Positions 1 through 7,959 are shown, counted from the stretch's first letter. The stretch: 16,476 bases of DNA from Rhodoferax sp. (GCA_020048295.1 JAIFMT010000171.1:1-16476), one strand, 5' to 3'. Translations and numbers: made by a program. Notes: generated from the letters alone by a model not told the origin.

Positions 1-491
1 TTGTCGATCAGGTCGTCTTCCTTGAGGATCGCTAGGGCCGCACTGGTGTCGAGACGGGCGAATGCGTCCAACGCCTTGCGCAGCAGACCAGAAGCCATGT
101 CCGAAGCTACCCGCAACTCAAGCGATGGCAGCGAACGCGGCGCACCGCTCTGGATGATGGAGCGCACCATGCGGGCAATCTTCTCGGCCTCGTCACCCAC
201 CCGCTCCAGGTTGGCGGTGGCTTTGGAGATGGCAATCAGCAGGCGCAGGTCGCGCGCAGTCGGCTGACGCCGGGCAATGATGCTGGAGAGCTCGCGATCA
301 ATGTCCACCTCCATCGCATTCACATGCGCCTCAGCGGCTGTGACCTGATTGGCCACCTCTACGCTGAACTGGGACAAGGCATAAATCGCTTGACGAATCT
401 GCGACTCCACCAAGCCACCGAGTTCCATGACCCGCGTGGAAACAGCGCTCAGCTCGGCATCGAATTGGGAAGACAGGTGTTTTTCAGTCAT
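1..491 (-). CDS. phoU: PhoU, phosphate-signalling adaptor (C-terminus cut by window edge)
   Basis: Reading the minus strand from an ATG at 491-489 gives 163 residues with no stop before the window edge. The start is MTEKHLSSQFDAEL, typical of PhoU. The central part carries the family signatures RQPTARDLRLL and NLERVGDEAEKIA, the acidic/metal-contacting helix of the first PhoU repeat, and the second helical repeat has begun. The usual length is about 235 residues, so roughly 70 are missing. PhoU is a cytoplasmic all-helical protein that links the Pst transporter to the PhoR/PhoB two-component system and keeps the Pho regulon off when phosphate is plentiful. The gene starts 20 nt after the pstB stop, with only a weak purine stretch before the ATG, so it probably depends on read-through from the pst operon. 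Function is family knowledge; identity is clear from the sequence. Confidence 0.95.
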   Translation of the reverse strand, partial: MTEKHLSSQFDAELSAVSTRVMELGGLVESQIRQAIYALSQFSVEVANQVTAAEAHVNAMEVDIDRELSSIIARRQPTARDLRLLIAISKATANLERVGDEAEKIARMVRSIIQSGAPRSLPSLELRVASDMASGLLRKALDAFARLDTSAALAILKEDDLID

Positions 492-511
492 GGGTTGGTT
501 CTCGAAAATGC

Positions 512-1297
512 CTAGCCGAAGCGGCCGGTAATGTAGTCTTCGGTTTCCTGCCGATTGGGTTTGAAGAAGATTTGCTCGGTTGCGCCAAATTCAATCAAAT
601 CGCCCAGGTACATGTACGCGGTGTAGTCGCTGCAACGTGCGGCCTGCTGCATGTTGTGGGTGACGATGAGCACGGTGTAATCCTGCTTGAGCTCAATGAT
701 CAGTTCCTCCACCTTGGCGGTGGAAATCGGGTCAAGCGCCGAACACGGCTCGTCAAGCAACAACACCTCAGGTTTGATCGCCACGCCACGCGCAATGCAC
801 AGGCGTTGCTGCTGACCGCCCGACAGGCTCGAGCCGCTTTGCTTGAGCTTGTCTTTCACCTCATTCCAGAGCGCCGCCTTGCGCAACGCCCACTCCACCC
901 GCTCTTCCATGGCGGTGGTACTGAGGTCTTCAAACAGTTTCACGCCAAATGCAATATTGTCAAAAATCGACATCGGAAACGGCGTGGGCTTCTGGAACAC
1001 CATGCCGACCTTGGCACGCAGCAGTGCCACGTCCTGCTTGCTGGTCAGCAGGTTTTCGCCGTCCAGAATGATTTCACCTTGCGCCCGTTGCTCAGGGTAC
1101 AGCTCGTACATTCGGTTGAATATGCGCAGCAGCGTAGATTTACCGCAGCCTGAAGGCCCAATGAATGCGGTTACCTTCTTCTCAGGGATTTCAAGATTGA
1201 TCCCCTTGAGGGCATGGAACTTGCCGTAATAGAAATCCAGGTTTTTCACGGAAATCTTGGATTTTTCCGCTTTTTCGGTCACATTCGTCATAGTCAT
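512..1297 (-). CDS. pstB: PstB, phosphate ABC transporter ATP-binding protein
   Basis: A 261-residue ABC ATPase that powers phosphate import through PstA/PstC. Visible motifs in order: Walker [11 protein letters not shown]-loop [13 protein letters not shown] (characteristic of PstB), signature LSGGQQQR, Walker [13 protein letters not shown], and the H-loop VTHN; the C-terminus ends YITGRFG. Start choice: the open frame extends to a TTG at 1303-1301, but the ATG at 1297 has AAAGG (1308-1304) six nt upstream, so I take the ATG; another in-frame ATG at 1291 is possible. It lies 47 nt after pstA and 20 nt before phoU in the pstSCAB-phoU operon. Confidence 0.97.
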   Translation of the reverse strand: MTMTNVTEKAEKSKISVKNLDFYYGKFHALKGINLEIPEKKVTAFIGPSGCGKSTLLRIFNRMYELYPEQRAQGEIILDGENLLTSKQDVALLRAKVGMVFQKPTPFPMSIFDNIAFGVKLFEDLSTTAMEERVEWALRKAALWNEVKDKLKQSGSSLSGGQQQRLCIARGVAIKPEVLLLDEPCSALDPISTAKVEELIIELKQDYTVLIVTHNMQQAARCSDYTAYMYLGDLIEFGATEQIFFKPNRQETEDYITGRFG

Positions 1298-1344
1298 TGA
1301 CAACCTTTGTTGGTTCGTTTGCTCAGTCAGATGCCGCGTTGAGA

Positions 1345-2229
1345 TCAGATTTTGGTCCGGGTCAGCACCCGAGCCAAAATGTTGAGCCCCAACACCGCCA
1401 GCGTAATCAGGAAAACACCGGCCCAGGCCAGGTTTTGCCAGTTTTCATAAGGGCTCATGGCGAATTTGAAAATGGTGACCGGCAAACTCGCCATGGGTTC
1501 CCCCAGGCTGGAGGTCCAGAACTGGTTGCTCAGTGCGGTGAACAGCAGTGGTGCAGTCTCGCCGGCAATGCGCGCCACCGCCAGCAACACCCCAGTCACC
1601 ACACCGGCCCGGGCGGCCCGCATGGTGATGTTCAAAATAACCTTCCATTTGGGCGCGCCCAGCGCATATGCCGCTTCACGCAGCCCCGGAGGAATCAGTT
1701 GCAGCATATTTTCGGTGGTGCGAATCACCACCGGAATCACAATCAGGGCCAGTGCCAGGATGCCGGCGTAGCCAGAAAACGACTTGAATCGCGCCACCAC
1801 CACCGCATAGACAAAAAGACCAATGACGATCGAAGGCGCCGACAACAAAATATCATTGACAAACCGGGTGGTCGAAGCCAGCCAGCTCTTGGTCTCAAAC
1901 TCCGCCAGATAAATGCCCGCCATCACGCCAATAGGAGTGCCCACAAAAGTAGCCAGCGTGACCATCAGAAACGAGCCATACATGGCGTTGAGCAAACCAC
2001 CTTCGTCGTTGGGTGGCGGCGTCATTTGCGACAGTGTGGCCCATGTCATGCCGGCAAACCCCAGCCGGATGGTTTCAAACAAAATCCAGGCCAGCCAAAA
2101 CAGGCCAAACGCCATCGCCGACAACGACAGCAACAGGGCAACAATATTGATTTGCTTGCGCCGGGCATACTTGGCCTGACGCGTGGCGATACTGGCCTGG
2201 CTACTGGCAGCCATTTGAGGGGTGCTCAT
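1345..2229 (-). CDS. pstA: PstA, phosphate ABC transporter permease
   Basis: A 294-residue inner-membrane permease, one of the two channel-forming subunits of the high-affinity phosphate importer. A polar N-terminus of about 27 residues ([13 protein letters not shown]...) is followed by several hydrophobic segments. The cytoplasmic coupling (EAA) loop is seen as [15 protein letters not shown] followed by [11 protein letters not shown], the permease motif that contacts PstB. The ATG (2229-2227) overlaps the pstC TGA in an ATGA of 4 nt, so translation is probably coupled to pstC. Length and C-terminus (RVLTRTKI) fit the family. Confidence 0.97.
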   Translation of the reverse strand: MSTPQMAASSQASIATRQAKYARRKQINIVALLLSLSAMAFGLFWLAWILFETIRLGFAGMTWATLSQMTPPPNDEGGLLNAMYGSFLMVTLATFVGTPIGVMAGIYLAEFETKSWLASTTRFVNDILLSAPSIVIGLFVYAVVVARFKSFSGYAGILALALIVIPVVIRTTENMLQLIPPGLREAAYALGAPKWKVILNITMRAARAGVVTGVLLAVARIAGETAPLLFTALSNQFWTSSLGEPMASLPVTIFKFAMSPYENWQNLAWAGVFLITLAVLGLNILARVLTRTKI

Positions 2230-3257
2230 GTTTGGGTTCCTTCACTTTTCTTGAGTTGAGACAGCAGCAGCTTGGACAACGAAAGCACCACAAACGTTAT
2301 GAAAAATAGCACCAGACCGAGATACATCAGCGAAGCCTGGTGCAGCCCTTCTCCGGCTTCAGCAAACTCATTGGCCAACGCCGAGGTAATGCTGTTGGCG
2401 GCCTGAAACAGGCTTAATGAGTCGAGCTGGTTGAAGTTACCGATGACAAACGTCACCGCCATGGTCTCACCAATGGCGCGTCCCAGCCCCAGCATGATGC
2501 CGCCAATCACACCGGCTTTGGTATAGGGCAGCACCACGGTGGACACGACCTCCCAGGTCGTGGCACCCAAACCGTATGCCGATTCTTTCAGCAGCGTGGG
2601 GGTGACCTCAAACACGTCGCGCATGACCGCCGCGATGAACGGGATGATCATGATCGCCAAAATAATGCCAGCCGACAAAATACCAATGCCCACTGGTGGA
2701 CCAGAGACAAAGGCCTCAAGGAACGGCACTCCTTTGAATAGCCCCTGCAGCGGCTGCTGCACATAGGTGGCCAGTATCGGGCTAAACACCAGCAAACCCC
2801 ACATGCCATAGACAATGGAGGGAATGGCGGCGAGCAATTCAATCGCGGTACCCAATGGCCGTTTCAGCCACGCAGGAGACAGCTCTGTCAAAAATAACGC
2901 AATGCCGAAGCTCACCGGCACCGCAATGACCAGCGCGATGATGGAGGTCATCAGCGTGCCGTAGATCATCACCAAGCCACCAAAATCTTCTTTCACCGGA
3001 TCCCAAGTGGTGGAGGCCAGGAAACCCAGGCCATACTTGCTGATGGCCGGCCAGGCACTGACCGTCAAGGACAACAAAATGGCAAACAACAAACCCAGCG
3101 TCAACAGTGCCGCACCCTTGGCCAGCCAGCCAAAGATGCGGTCTGCCATCGGCCCTGAGCGCGCAGTTTTGACAGACGGCATACTCGCCACCCCTTGTTT
3201 GACCAATGGCCCGGTTGGGTTCATCGGCATCTCTTGCTGGGTTGTTGTTGCTGCCAC
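2226..3257 (-). CDS. pstC: PstC, phosphate ABC transporter permease
   Basis: A 343-residue inner-membrane permease, partner of PstA. A polar N-terminal stretch of about 45 residues precedes the first membrane segment ([19 protein letters not shown]). The coupling loop reads [15 protein letters not shown] followed by [10 protein letters not shown], as expected for PstC. The start is a GTG (3257-3255), supported by a good ribosome binding site GAAGGA (3270-3265) seven nt upstream. The gene begins 33 nt after the pstS stop; a short hairpin (GCCT-GACC-AGGC) lies in that gap and could slow passage from pstS into pstC, which is speculative. Confidence 0.96.
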   Translation of the reverse strand: MAATTTQQEMPMNPTGPLVKQGVASMPSVKTARSGPMADRIFGWLAKGAALLTLGLLFAILLSLTVSAWPAISKYGLGFLASTTWDPVKEDFGGLVMIYGTLMTSIIALVIAVPVSFGIALFLTELSPAWLKRPLGTAIELLAAIPSIVYGMWGLLVFSPILATYVQQPLQGLFKGVPFLEAFVSGPPVGIGILSAGIILAIMIIPFIAAVMRDVFEVTPTLLKESAYGLGATTWEVVSTVVLPYTKAGVIGGIMLGLGRAIGETMAVTFVIGNFNQLDSLSLFQAANSITSALANEFAEAGEGLHQASLMYLGLVLFFITFVVLSLSKLLLSQLKKSEGTQT

Positions 3258-3290
3258 TTGGTATTCCTTCAGTCGTGCCTGGTCAGGCGT

Positions 3291-4343
3291 TTACTTCAAA
3301 GCAACCGGCTTGCCCGATGTATCTTTGATCGTGCCCCACAATTTTTCAATGGAAGCAACCACGCTGTCAGGCAGTGCCACATAGTCCAGGTCACCGGCAA
3401 TCTTGTCGCCGCTCTTGAATGCCCAAGTGAAGAACTTGAACACTTCAGTGGCATTGGCAGGCTTGTCCTGTTGCTGGTGCATCAGAATGAACGTGGCGGT
3501 AGAAATGGGCCAGGTGCCCTTGCCAGGCTGGTTAACGATCAACTGGTAGAACGTTTTGTTCCAGTCAGCACCAGCAGCTGCGGCAGCAAAGGCTTCTTCG
3601 CTGGGCGGCACAAAAACGCCTTCCTTGTTCTTCATCAAGGTGTAAGTCATTTTGTTTTGCTTGACATAGGAATACTCAACGTAACCAATGGAGTTGGGCA
3701 GGCGGTTGACAAATGCGGCCACGCCTTCATTCCCCTTGCCACCCGCACCAACAGGCCAGTTCACGGCGGTACCTTCGCCAATCTTGGCCTTCCACTCGGC
3801 ATTGACGTTGCTGAGGTAGTTGGTGAAATTGAACGTGGTACCTGAACCGTCAGCGCGACGCACCGGGGCAATGTCAGCATCCGGCAATGCCAGGCCAGGA
3901 TTGAGCGCCTTGATAGCGGGGTCAGTCCACTTGGTGATCTTGCCGAGGTAAATGCCGGCCAGCACATCACCATCAAGCTTCATCTGGCCCGGAGCGATGC
4001 CCTTGATGTTGATCACCGGCACGGTGCCGCCAATCACTGTGGGGAACTGAATTTGACCCTTTTTCGCCAGGACCTCATCGGATTGCGGCATGTCTGAAGC
4101 GCCAAAATCAACAGTTTTTGCATCAATTTGCTTGATGCCAGCGCCAGAACCGACCGACTGGTAATTGACTTTGACACCGGTCGCCTTGTTGTAATCGGCC
4201 GCCCATTTGGCATAGACCGGGGCGGGAAAGCTGGCGCCAGCGCCAGTGATTTCTTGAGCGCCGGCGATACCAGTGAAGGAGACGGCTCCCATCACTGCCC
4301 ATGAAGTCGTCGCCAGAATGGATTTGAATGTGCTTGCTGCCAT
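3291..4343 (-). CDS. pstS: PstS, periplasmic phosphate-binding protein
   Basis: A 350-residue exported phosphate-binding protein that delivers phosphate to PstCAB. The N-terminus (MAASTFKSIL...) is a signal peptide with a hydrophobic core and an A-G-A motif at residues 27-29, giving cleavage just before QEITGAG. The mature protein starts with TGAGASFPAPVY and contains YQSVGSGAG and RRADGSGTTFNF, the phosphate-ligand loops of the family. The reading frame stays open upstream to 4433, but that extension has no signal-peptide logic and runs through the Pho box. The ATG at 4343 has AAAGGA six nt upstream and places the signal peptide at the true N-terminus. First gene of the pstSCAB-phoU operon. 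Confidence 0.97.
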   Translation of the reverse strand: MAASTFKSILATTSWAVMGAVSFTGIAGAQEITGAGASFPAPVYAKWAADYNKATGVKVNYQSVGSGAGIKQIDAKTVDFGASDMPQSDEVLAKKGQIQFPTVIGGTVPVINIKGIAPGQMKLDGDVLAGIYLGKITKWTDPAIKALNPGLALPDADIAPVRRADGSGTTFNFTNYLSNVNAEWKAKIGEGTAVNWPVGAGGKGNEGVAAFVNRLPNSIGYVEYSYVKQNKMTYTLMKNKEGVFVPPSEEAFAAAAAGADWNKTFYQLIVNQPGKGTWPISTATFILMHQQQDKPANATEVFKFFTWAFKSGDKIAGDLDYVALPDSVVASIEKLWGTIKDTSGKPVALK

Positions 4344-4399
4344 GAAGAATCCTTTGAAAGAAAAAAGAAAATCAAACCGGATTGGTTCAACAGGCGCAG

Positions 4400-4405
4400 A
4401 ATTTA
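4400..4405 (-). promoter_or_regulatory. -10 element of the pst promoter
   Basis: TAAATT on the minus strand lies 9 nt downstream of the Pho box. In PhoB-activated promoters the Pho box replaces the -35 hexamer and the -10 follows at about this distance. The predicted mRNA start would be near 4393, giving a leader of about 50 nt before pstS. Confidence 0.5.
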
Positions 4406-4414
4406 CGTCTTTTG

Positions 4415-4433
4415 TGTGACTGTATTGTGACAA
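4415..4433 (-). promoter_or_regulatory. Pho box (PhoB operator) of pstSCAB-phoU
   Basis: Minus-strand TTGTCACAATACAGTCACA: two direct 7-mers (TTGTCAC and CAGTCAC) separated by four A/T bases, the architecture of a Pho box (consensus CTGTCAT-N4-CTGTCAY). It matches 15 of 19 positions by hand. It sits about 70 nt upstream of the pstS ATG with a -10 element in the right place, so the operon is predicted to be induced by phosphate starvation through PhoB. Confidence 0.8.
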
Positions 4434-4545
4434 GAATCCCGACGCAACCCTGCTCGGCGCGCGATGGAAAGCGCCCCCTGTGGTTGTCCCATCGCTTGAC
4501 CAAGACGACAGTTCGCATCGGCAGCGAGTGCCCGGTTGCAGCTTT

Positions 4546-4612
4546 GAAAACTATATTTATCATAGCTATTGGTGCAGATGAATAAAGGGCTAGAGGCTAT
4601 TTTTACTATGAA
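4546..4612 (+). repeat. Dispersed repeat, copy A
   Basis: AT-rich segment whose 37-bp core (4562-4598) begins ATAGCT and contains ATAAAGGGCTA. The core aligns without gaps to copy B (27/37 identical) and copy C (23/37), hand counted. It lies between the end of the receiver gene and the pst promoter. The outer limits are estimated from the AT-rich flanks. Confidence 0.7.
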
Positions 4613-4622
4613 AAATCCTATC

Positions 4623-4637
4623 GCAGCGATTCGCTGC
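4623..4637 (-). terminator. Possible terminator of the regulatory block
   Basis: Palindrome GCAGCGATTCGCTGC. Read on the minus strand, the direction of the receiver gene, a run of five T follows about 8 nt after the stem. The stem is short and the T run is distant, so this is a weak call. It lies about 80 nt past the receiver stop. Confidence 0.3.
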
Positions 4638-4660
4638 TTGGGTATGACGGCGACGGGGTG

Positions 4661-4680
4661 ATGCCCTGGCAGCCAGGCAT
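4661..4680. other. Hairpin downstream of the receiver gene
   Basis: ATGCCCTGG-CAG-CCAGGCAT: an 8-bp stem with one bulged base and a 3-nt loop, about 40 nt after the receiver stop. No T run follows on either strand, so it may be an RNA 3'-end stabiliser or a Rho-dependent end rather than an intrinsic terminator. Confidence 0.35.
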
Positions 4681-4718
4681 TGCGCACGTCGCCAGTCAGC
4701 ACCCCAAAGCCCTTGTGG

Positions 4719-5126
4719 TCACGCCATCAACGTGGCGCCATTGCTGACGACGGCCGTGGTACAGCGCACCGCAGCATGCTGGCTCAGCAAGGCAAACAGA
4801 TCATCAAACTCGGTGGCTTTGTCAAAAAACCAGTCAGCACCCAGCGTCATGCATATTTCGCGGTAACTGTCGTTGACGTGGTTGGTCAGGACAGCAATCT
4901 GCAAGTTGGACGACAGCGCTTTCAGTGTGGCAATGATCTCAGTGCCAAGGCCAACTGGCAGATGCAAATGCAGAACCGCCAGCGCCGGGCTTTCATGCAG
5001 GATGCTTGCCCGCGCCTGACCGAGCGTGCCAGCACAATCGATACTGGTAATGCCTGGAATGCAGCCGAACTGACTTTGCATGCGGCTGCCGGCCAGTTTT
5101 GAGTCATCAACGAGAAGTAGTTTCAT
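4719..5126 (-). CDS. Stand-alone receiver-domain protein lacking the phospho-acceptor Asp
   Basis: A 135-residue protein consisting of one CheY-like receiver fold and no output domain. The acidic pair is present (LLLVDDS, D7-D8), as are the switch Thr (AVLTNH, T81) and conserved Lys (FFDK, K103). The strand that should end in the phospho-acceptor Asp reads LAVLHLHLP, with His53 in place of Asp. It therefore probably cannot be phosphorylated in the usual way and may work as a constitutive or protein-binding pseudo-receiver. The ATG at 5126 is 67 nt after the Crp/Fnr stop and has only a weak ribosome binding site. It looks like the last gene of the kinase/regulator block. The role is unknown. 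Confidence 0.85.
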   Translation of the reverse strand: MKLLLVDDSKLAGSRMQSQFGCIPGITSIDCAGTLGQARASILHESPALAVLHLHLPVGLGTEIIATLKALSSNLQIAVLTNHVNDSYREICMTLGADWFFDKATEFDDLFALLSQHAAVRCTTAVVSNGATLMA

Positions 5127-5193
5127 GGCTGCGCTGGCAACGTGCCAAGAGCGGTTCGGTGGTCATTCTGACGGCGGTTTTTCGCGTCCGGCG

Positions 5194-6000
5194 CTAGCTG
5201 CTCAAGCGTCCCTGGTTCTCAAAACGCTGCAGCGCGTCAAACGACAAAATTTCGATGTCGCGCCGGTTGATGCTGATGATGCCCAGATCGTTCATCGCCG
5301 AAAACGCCCGGCTAACCGACTCCAGCGTCACATTCAGGTGGCTGCCAATGTCGCGCCGCGTCATTGGCAAGGTAAAGCGCCGGGGCGAATAGCCCATGGC
5401 CGCAAAACGATCAGACTGAATTCTCAAGAACCGCGCCACGCGCACTTCTGACTTGACCGAGCGCGAGGCGCTGGCCCCGGCTTGCTCGTTGGCCATTTCG
5501 CGGCTGATGGCCCAGTAAGCCACCCGTTCCAGGTCGCTGCCACCCTGCTGACCCGGTGAAAACAGCGCGGTTTCGGGAAGTTTGATCAAATCGCAATCGG
5601 TCAGCGCGATCACGTCGGTCAGGTACTTGGCCTTGCAGATGCCGTCAAAACCGACCAGATTGCCCTTCATCGGAAACGCCAGCACGTTTTCGGTGCCATC
5701 CGCCTGCGTCATCACGGTCTTGAGCGCGCCAAACCGCACCACGTACAGCCCTTCGTAGGGCTGCCCCATGCGCAGCACGCTCTGCCCGGCCTTGACACGC
5801 CGACGCCAGTACAGGCTGTTGTTGTCGTCATCGCTGATTTCGCCGTCGTAGTGCAGCAGGTTCAGCACTTCATCAAAATCAGACCAGCGGTCGTCCTTTT
5901 TCAGCGCGGGCCTGGTTTGCTGCGCCGGGGCGCGATGGCATGAGGAAATTGAAGTTGGAATTGCATTGGAAACAAAAGCAGTTTGTGTTTGAAGTTCCAT
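5194..6000 (-). CDS. Crp/Fnr-family transcription regulator, Fnr-type DNA reading head
   Basis: A 268-residue regulator: variable N-terminus (1-54), cyclic-nucleotide-binding-type beta barrel (about 55-160), dimer helix, and C-terminal winged helix (about 185-262). The recognition helix reads MTRRDIGSHLNVTLESVSR; E227, S230 and R231 match the Fnr E-x-x-S-R triad that reads TTG half-sites. Of the Fnr iron-sulfur ligands only C136 (equivalent to Fnr C122) and a single N-terminal Cys (C21) are seen, so a classical [4Fe-4S] cluster is unlikely. It may sense redox differently or respond by abundance. The ATG at 6000 has AAGG about 9 nt upstream, lying inside a potential leader hairpin. It sits 112 nt after the response regulator and 67 nt before the receiver gene. 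Likely local targets are the palindromes at 8028 and 10338 (inference). Confidence 0.9.
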   Translation of the reverse strand: MELQTQTAFVSNAIPTSISSCHRAPAQQTRPALKKDDRWSDFDEVLNLLHYDGEISDDDNNSLYWRRRVKAGQSVLRMGQPYEGLYVVRFGALKTVMTQADGTENVLAFPMKGNLVGFDGICKAKYLTDVIALTDCDLIKLPETALFSPGQQGGSDLERVAYWAISREMANEQAGASASRSVKSEVRVARFLRIQSDRFAAMGYSPRRFTLPMTRRDIGSHLNVTLESVSRAFSAMNDLGIISINRRDIEILSFDALQRFENQGRLSS

Positions 6001-6004
6001 GATC

Positions 6005-6063
6005 AGTTGCCTTGGCCGGATGCCGCACCCCTCGGGTGCGTAATCATTCGCGGTGAGGCAACT
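6005..6063 (-). promoter_or_regulatory. Leader hairpin that can mask the Crp/Fnr ribosome binding site
   Basis: On the minus strand an outer 8-bp stem AGTTGCCT (6063-6056) / AGGCAACT (6012-6005) encloses a 7-bp inner hairpin CGCACCC-GAG-GGGTGCG (6040-6024). Short GAT/ATC pairs extend the inner hairpin. The 3' arm of the outer stem contains AGG of the AAGG ribosome binding site and ends 4 nt before the ATG. In an mRNA starting upstream of 6063 this fold would hide the start. It could be an RNA thermometer or another translational switch, or part of an intergenic processing site. Confidence 0.5.
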
Positions 6064-6070
6064 TTATTTT

Positions 6071-6119
6071 TGGATGACACGCGTGTCTGTAGGGAGAGTT
6101 AAACCCAACGTGTCATCCA
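6071..6119. repeat. 11-bp inverted repeat at the end of the response-regulator gene
   Basis: Perfect arms TGGATGACACG (6071-6081) and CGTGTCATCCA (6109-6119) with a 27-nt spacer; the right arm covers the response-regulator stop codon (6115-6113). The palindrome GACACGCGTGTC (6076-6087) offers an alternative fold. No T run follows on the minus strand, so intrinsic termination is doubtful. It could be a Rho-dependent or processing element, or an operator for the Crp/Fnr promoter. Confidence 0.5.
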
Positions 6120-6763
6120 TTCAAATCAGCATCCGCTTCAATCAGTTTGTATTTGAGTGCCAAGCGCACCAGTGCGGGGACGTCATGCACGCGCAACTTG
6201 GCCATCAGGCGGCTGCGATAAGTGGCCACGGTCTTGGGCGACAGGTGCAGTGTCCGGCCGATTTGCGAGCTTGACTTGCCGCTCACCACCATCACAATGA
6301 TCTGCCGCTCGCGCGGTGACAGGGTGTTGATCGGGTCATATTCATCGTGGTCAGAAAACGCCTGCAGCATGAGTTGGTCAACATGCGTGCCGAGGTATTT
6401 GCGCCGCATCACGGCCGCGTCAATGGCATTCATCAAGTCACTGCTGGCCGAGCCCTTGAGCACGTAGCCATAGGCGCCCAGCCGCATCGCCTGGGCTACA
6501 TGTTGCGGCTGCGCCATCATCGTCAACACCACGCAGGCAGTGGACAGGTGTCGCGCCTGCAACTCGGCCAGCAGTTCAAAGCCTGAGCGCTCTCCCAGAT
6601 TGATGTCGAGCAGCAGCACTTGCGGCTGCAACCGCTGCAAGTCAGCCAGTGCCACGGTGGGGTCATCCGACTCACCCACCACCGTGTGGCCATAAGCCTG
6701 CAGCATGGCGCGCAAGCCTTCACGCAGAATTTGGTGGTCGTCCACCAGATAAAGCTGGGTCAT
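6113..6763 (-). CDS. NarL/FixJ-family response regulator
   Basis: A 216-residue DNA-binding response regulator. Receiver (about 1-120): acidic pair VDDH (D8-D9), phospho-acceptor D53 in LLLDINL, T81 and K103 all present. Output (about 148-212): LuxR-type helix-turn-helix with LSPRERQIIVMVVSGKSSSQIG and LSPKTVATYRSRLM. The ATG overlaps the kinase stop in a 4-nt ATGA, so the two are almost certainly a cognate pair and translationally coupled. Targets are unknown; the neighbourhood suggests stress or redox control. Confidence 0.95.
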   Translation of the reverse strand: MTQLYLVDDHQILREGLRAMLQAYGHTVVGESDDPTVALADLQRLQPQVLLLDINLGERSGFELLAELQARHLSTACVVLTMMAQPQHVAQAMRLGAYGYVLKGSASSDLMNAIDAAVMRRKYLGTHVDQLMLQAFSDHDEYDPINTLSPRERQIIVMVVSGKSSSQIGRTLHLSPKTVATYRSRLMAKLRVHDVPALVRLALKYKLIEADADLNG

Positions 6764-7950
6764 GATGGCGACTGCCAGTGAAAAGTCACGCAGGTGCCGT
6801 GTGGCTGAGTCGCCTCAAACGTGACGCTGGCACCCACCGCCTGCGCCCGTTCCTGCATGCCAAAAATGCCCAGGTGCCCGGCTGGCACAGCCTGCCCTGG
6901 CTGCATACCTACGCCGTTGTCAAACACCGAGAGGTGCAAGGCCGCTTCGTGGCCCGAGAACCTGACCGAAAGCTGCGTGGCCCGCGAATGCCGGCAGCTG
7001 TTCTCGATGGCTTCGCGCGCCACCATGAAGGCGGCGTATTCAACCTTGCCGGGCCAACGCAGTGCGGCCAGCTCAGGCGGCACATGAATGGCAATGTCCA
7101 GCGCGGGCAACGCCAGCGAGCGGTTGCGCAGTTCGTTGTCCAGCGCCGCTTGCAGTCCGCGCTCTTCGAGCAACGGCGGGCGCAAATCACCCAGCACCTG
7201 CCTGACCTGGCGCACGGCATTGCCAATCAGGGTGCCCAGATGCGACTGCAAGGCTGCAATGTTGGGCGGCACCTGCTCACCCTGCAGCGCCACGATGGTT
7301 TCGTGGGTCAGGCCGATGGCGGCGATGGTCTGGCCCAGTTGGTCATGCAGCACCTGCGCCAGGCGCTGCACCAGCGCCTTTTCTTGCGTCATGAGCTTGT
7401 CGGTCAACGCGCGCAGCTGGGCACGCGACTCGCCAAGCTTGGCGGCTGATTGGTGTCGCTCGGTCACATCGTGCAGGCCGGCAATCAGCAGCGGCTGCTG
7501 GCGAATGGTCACCTTGGACAACATGCACTCCAGCAGCACCTCATGGCCATCCGCGCACACCCCCTTGATTTCGCGCATGCCCATCTGCTGGTTGGACAGC
7601 CCGGACTGCGTGAAAGCCTGCAGCAATTGCAGGTAGCCCTGGTAATGCCGTTGCGGAACCAGCCGCTGCGCGCTTTGCCCGCGCATACTGCCCGCCGAGT
7701 AGCCAAAAATGTGCTCCGCACCGTGGTTGAACAACTGAATCTTGCCGCAGGCATCGGTACAAATAATGGCGGTGCCAGCGGCATTGAGCACCACCGTGAG
7801 GGTATCGTCGTCGAAAAGCCGGCGCTGCCTGGGCGCACGGCCTGCGTCAATCATCACCCGTTCATCCAGGGGTGACGGCTCCGGTACGCCGGCCGAGCTT
7901 TCAATCACAGGGGGCAACGATTTCAATGAGGCTCCTTGAGGAGTGCTCAT
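6760..7950 (-). CDS. Soluble PAS-domain sensor histidine kinase (NarX/NreB-type core)
   Basis: A 396-residue cytoplasmic kinase; no membrane segment is seen. A PAS domain occupies about residues 52-162 (LNAAGTAIICTDACGKIQLFN ... GLHDVTERHQ). The HisKA_3 dimerisation helix carries the phospho-acceptor in QRLAQVLHDQLGQTIAAIG (H202). The ATPase domain has N box AREAIENSCRHS, G1 DNGVGM, and G2-like GIFGMQERA. A PAS-based soluble kinase next to an Fnr-like protein suggests an intracellular signal such as oxygen or redox, but no haem or cluster ligand can be assigned from sequence alone. Start: the frame opens at TTG 7977, but ATG 7950 with CAGGT just upstream is preferred. It is divergent from hsp20. 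Confidence 0.92.
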   Translation of the reverse strand: MSTPQGASLKSLPPVIESSAGVPEPSPLDERVMIDAGRAPRQRRLFDDDTLTVVLNAAGTAIICTDACGKIQLFNHGAEHIFGYSAGSMRGQSAQRLVPQRHYQGYLQLLQAFTQSGLSNQQMGMREIKGVCADGHEVLLECMLSKVTIRQQPLLIAGLHDVTERHQSAAKLGESRAQLRALTDKLMTQEKALVQRLAQVLHDQLGQTIAAIGLTHETIVALQGEQVPPNIAALQSHLGTLIGNAVRQVRQVLGDLRPPLLEERGLQAALDNELRNRSLALPALDIAIHVPPELAALRWPGKVEYAAFMVAREAIENSCRHSRATQLSVRFSGHEAALHLSVFDNGVGMQPGQAVPAGHLGIFGMQERAQAVGASVTFEATQPHGTCVTFHWQSPS

Positions 7951-7959
7951 GCTACCTGA

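Larger units (their letters stand above)
4434..4718. other. Intergenic region between pstS and the receiver gene
   Basis: About 285 bp that I regard as non-coding. It holds a copy of the dispersed repeat (4546-4612) and two hairpins (4623-4637 and 4661-4680). A 99-codon open frame on the minus strand (4403-4702) crosses the repeat and the Pho box and has no recognisable protein character. Confidence 0.55.

Noticed and set aside
1297..2259. Long plus-strand open frame opposite pstA
   Set aside because: Gln/Arg/His-rich antisense shadow of a GC-biased membrane-protein gene; pstA on the other strand is unmistakable.
3264..3290. Small hairpin between pstS and pstC as a terminator or REP-like element
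   Set aside because: A 4-bp stem (GCCT/AGGC) with no T run is too weak to annotate, although differential pstS expression is plausible.
4344..4433. Upstream extension of pstS to 4433
   Set aside because: It would bury the signal peptide internally and place the Pho box in coding sequence; the ATG at 4343 has a proper ribosome binding site.
4403..4702. 99-codon minus-strand open frame upstream of pstS
   Set aside because: It crosses the Pho box and repeat copy A, has no good ribosome binding site, and shows no recognisable protein features.
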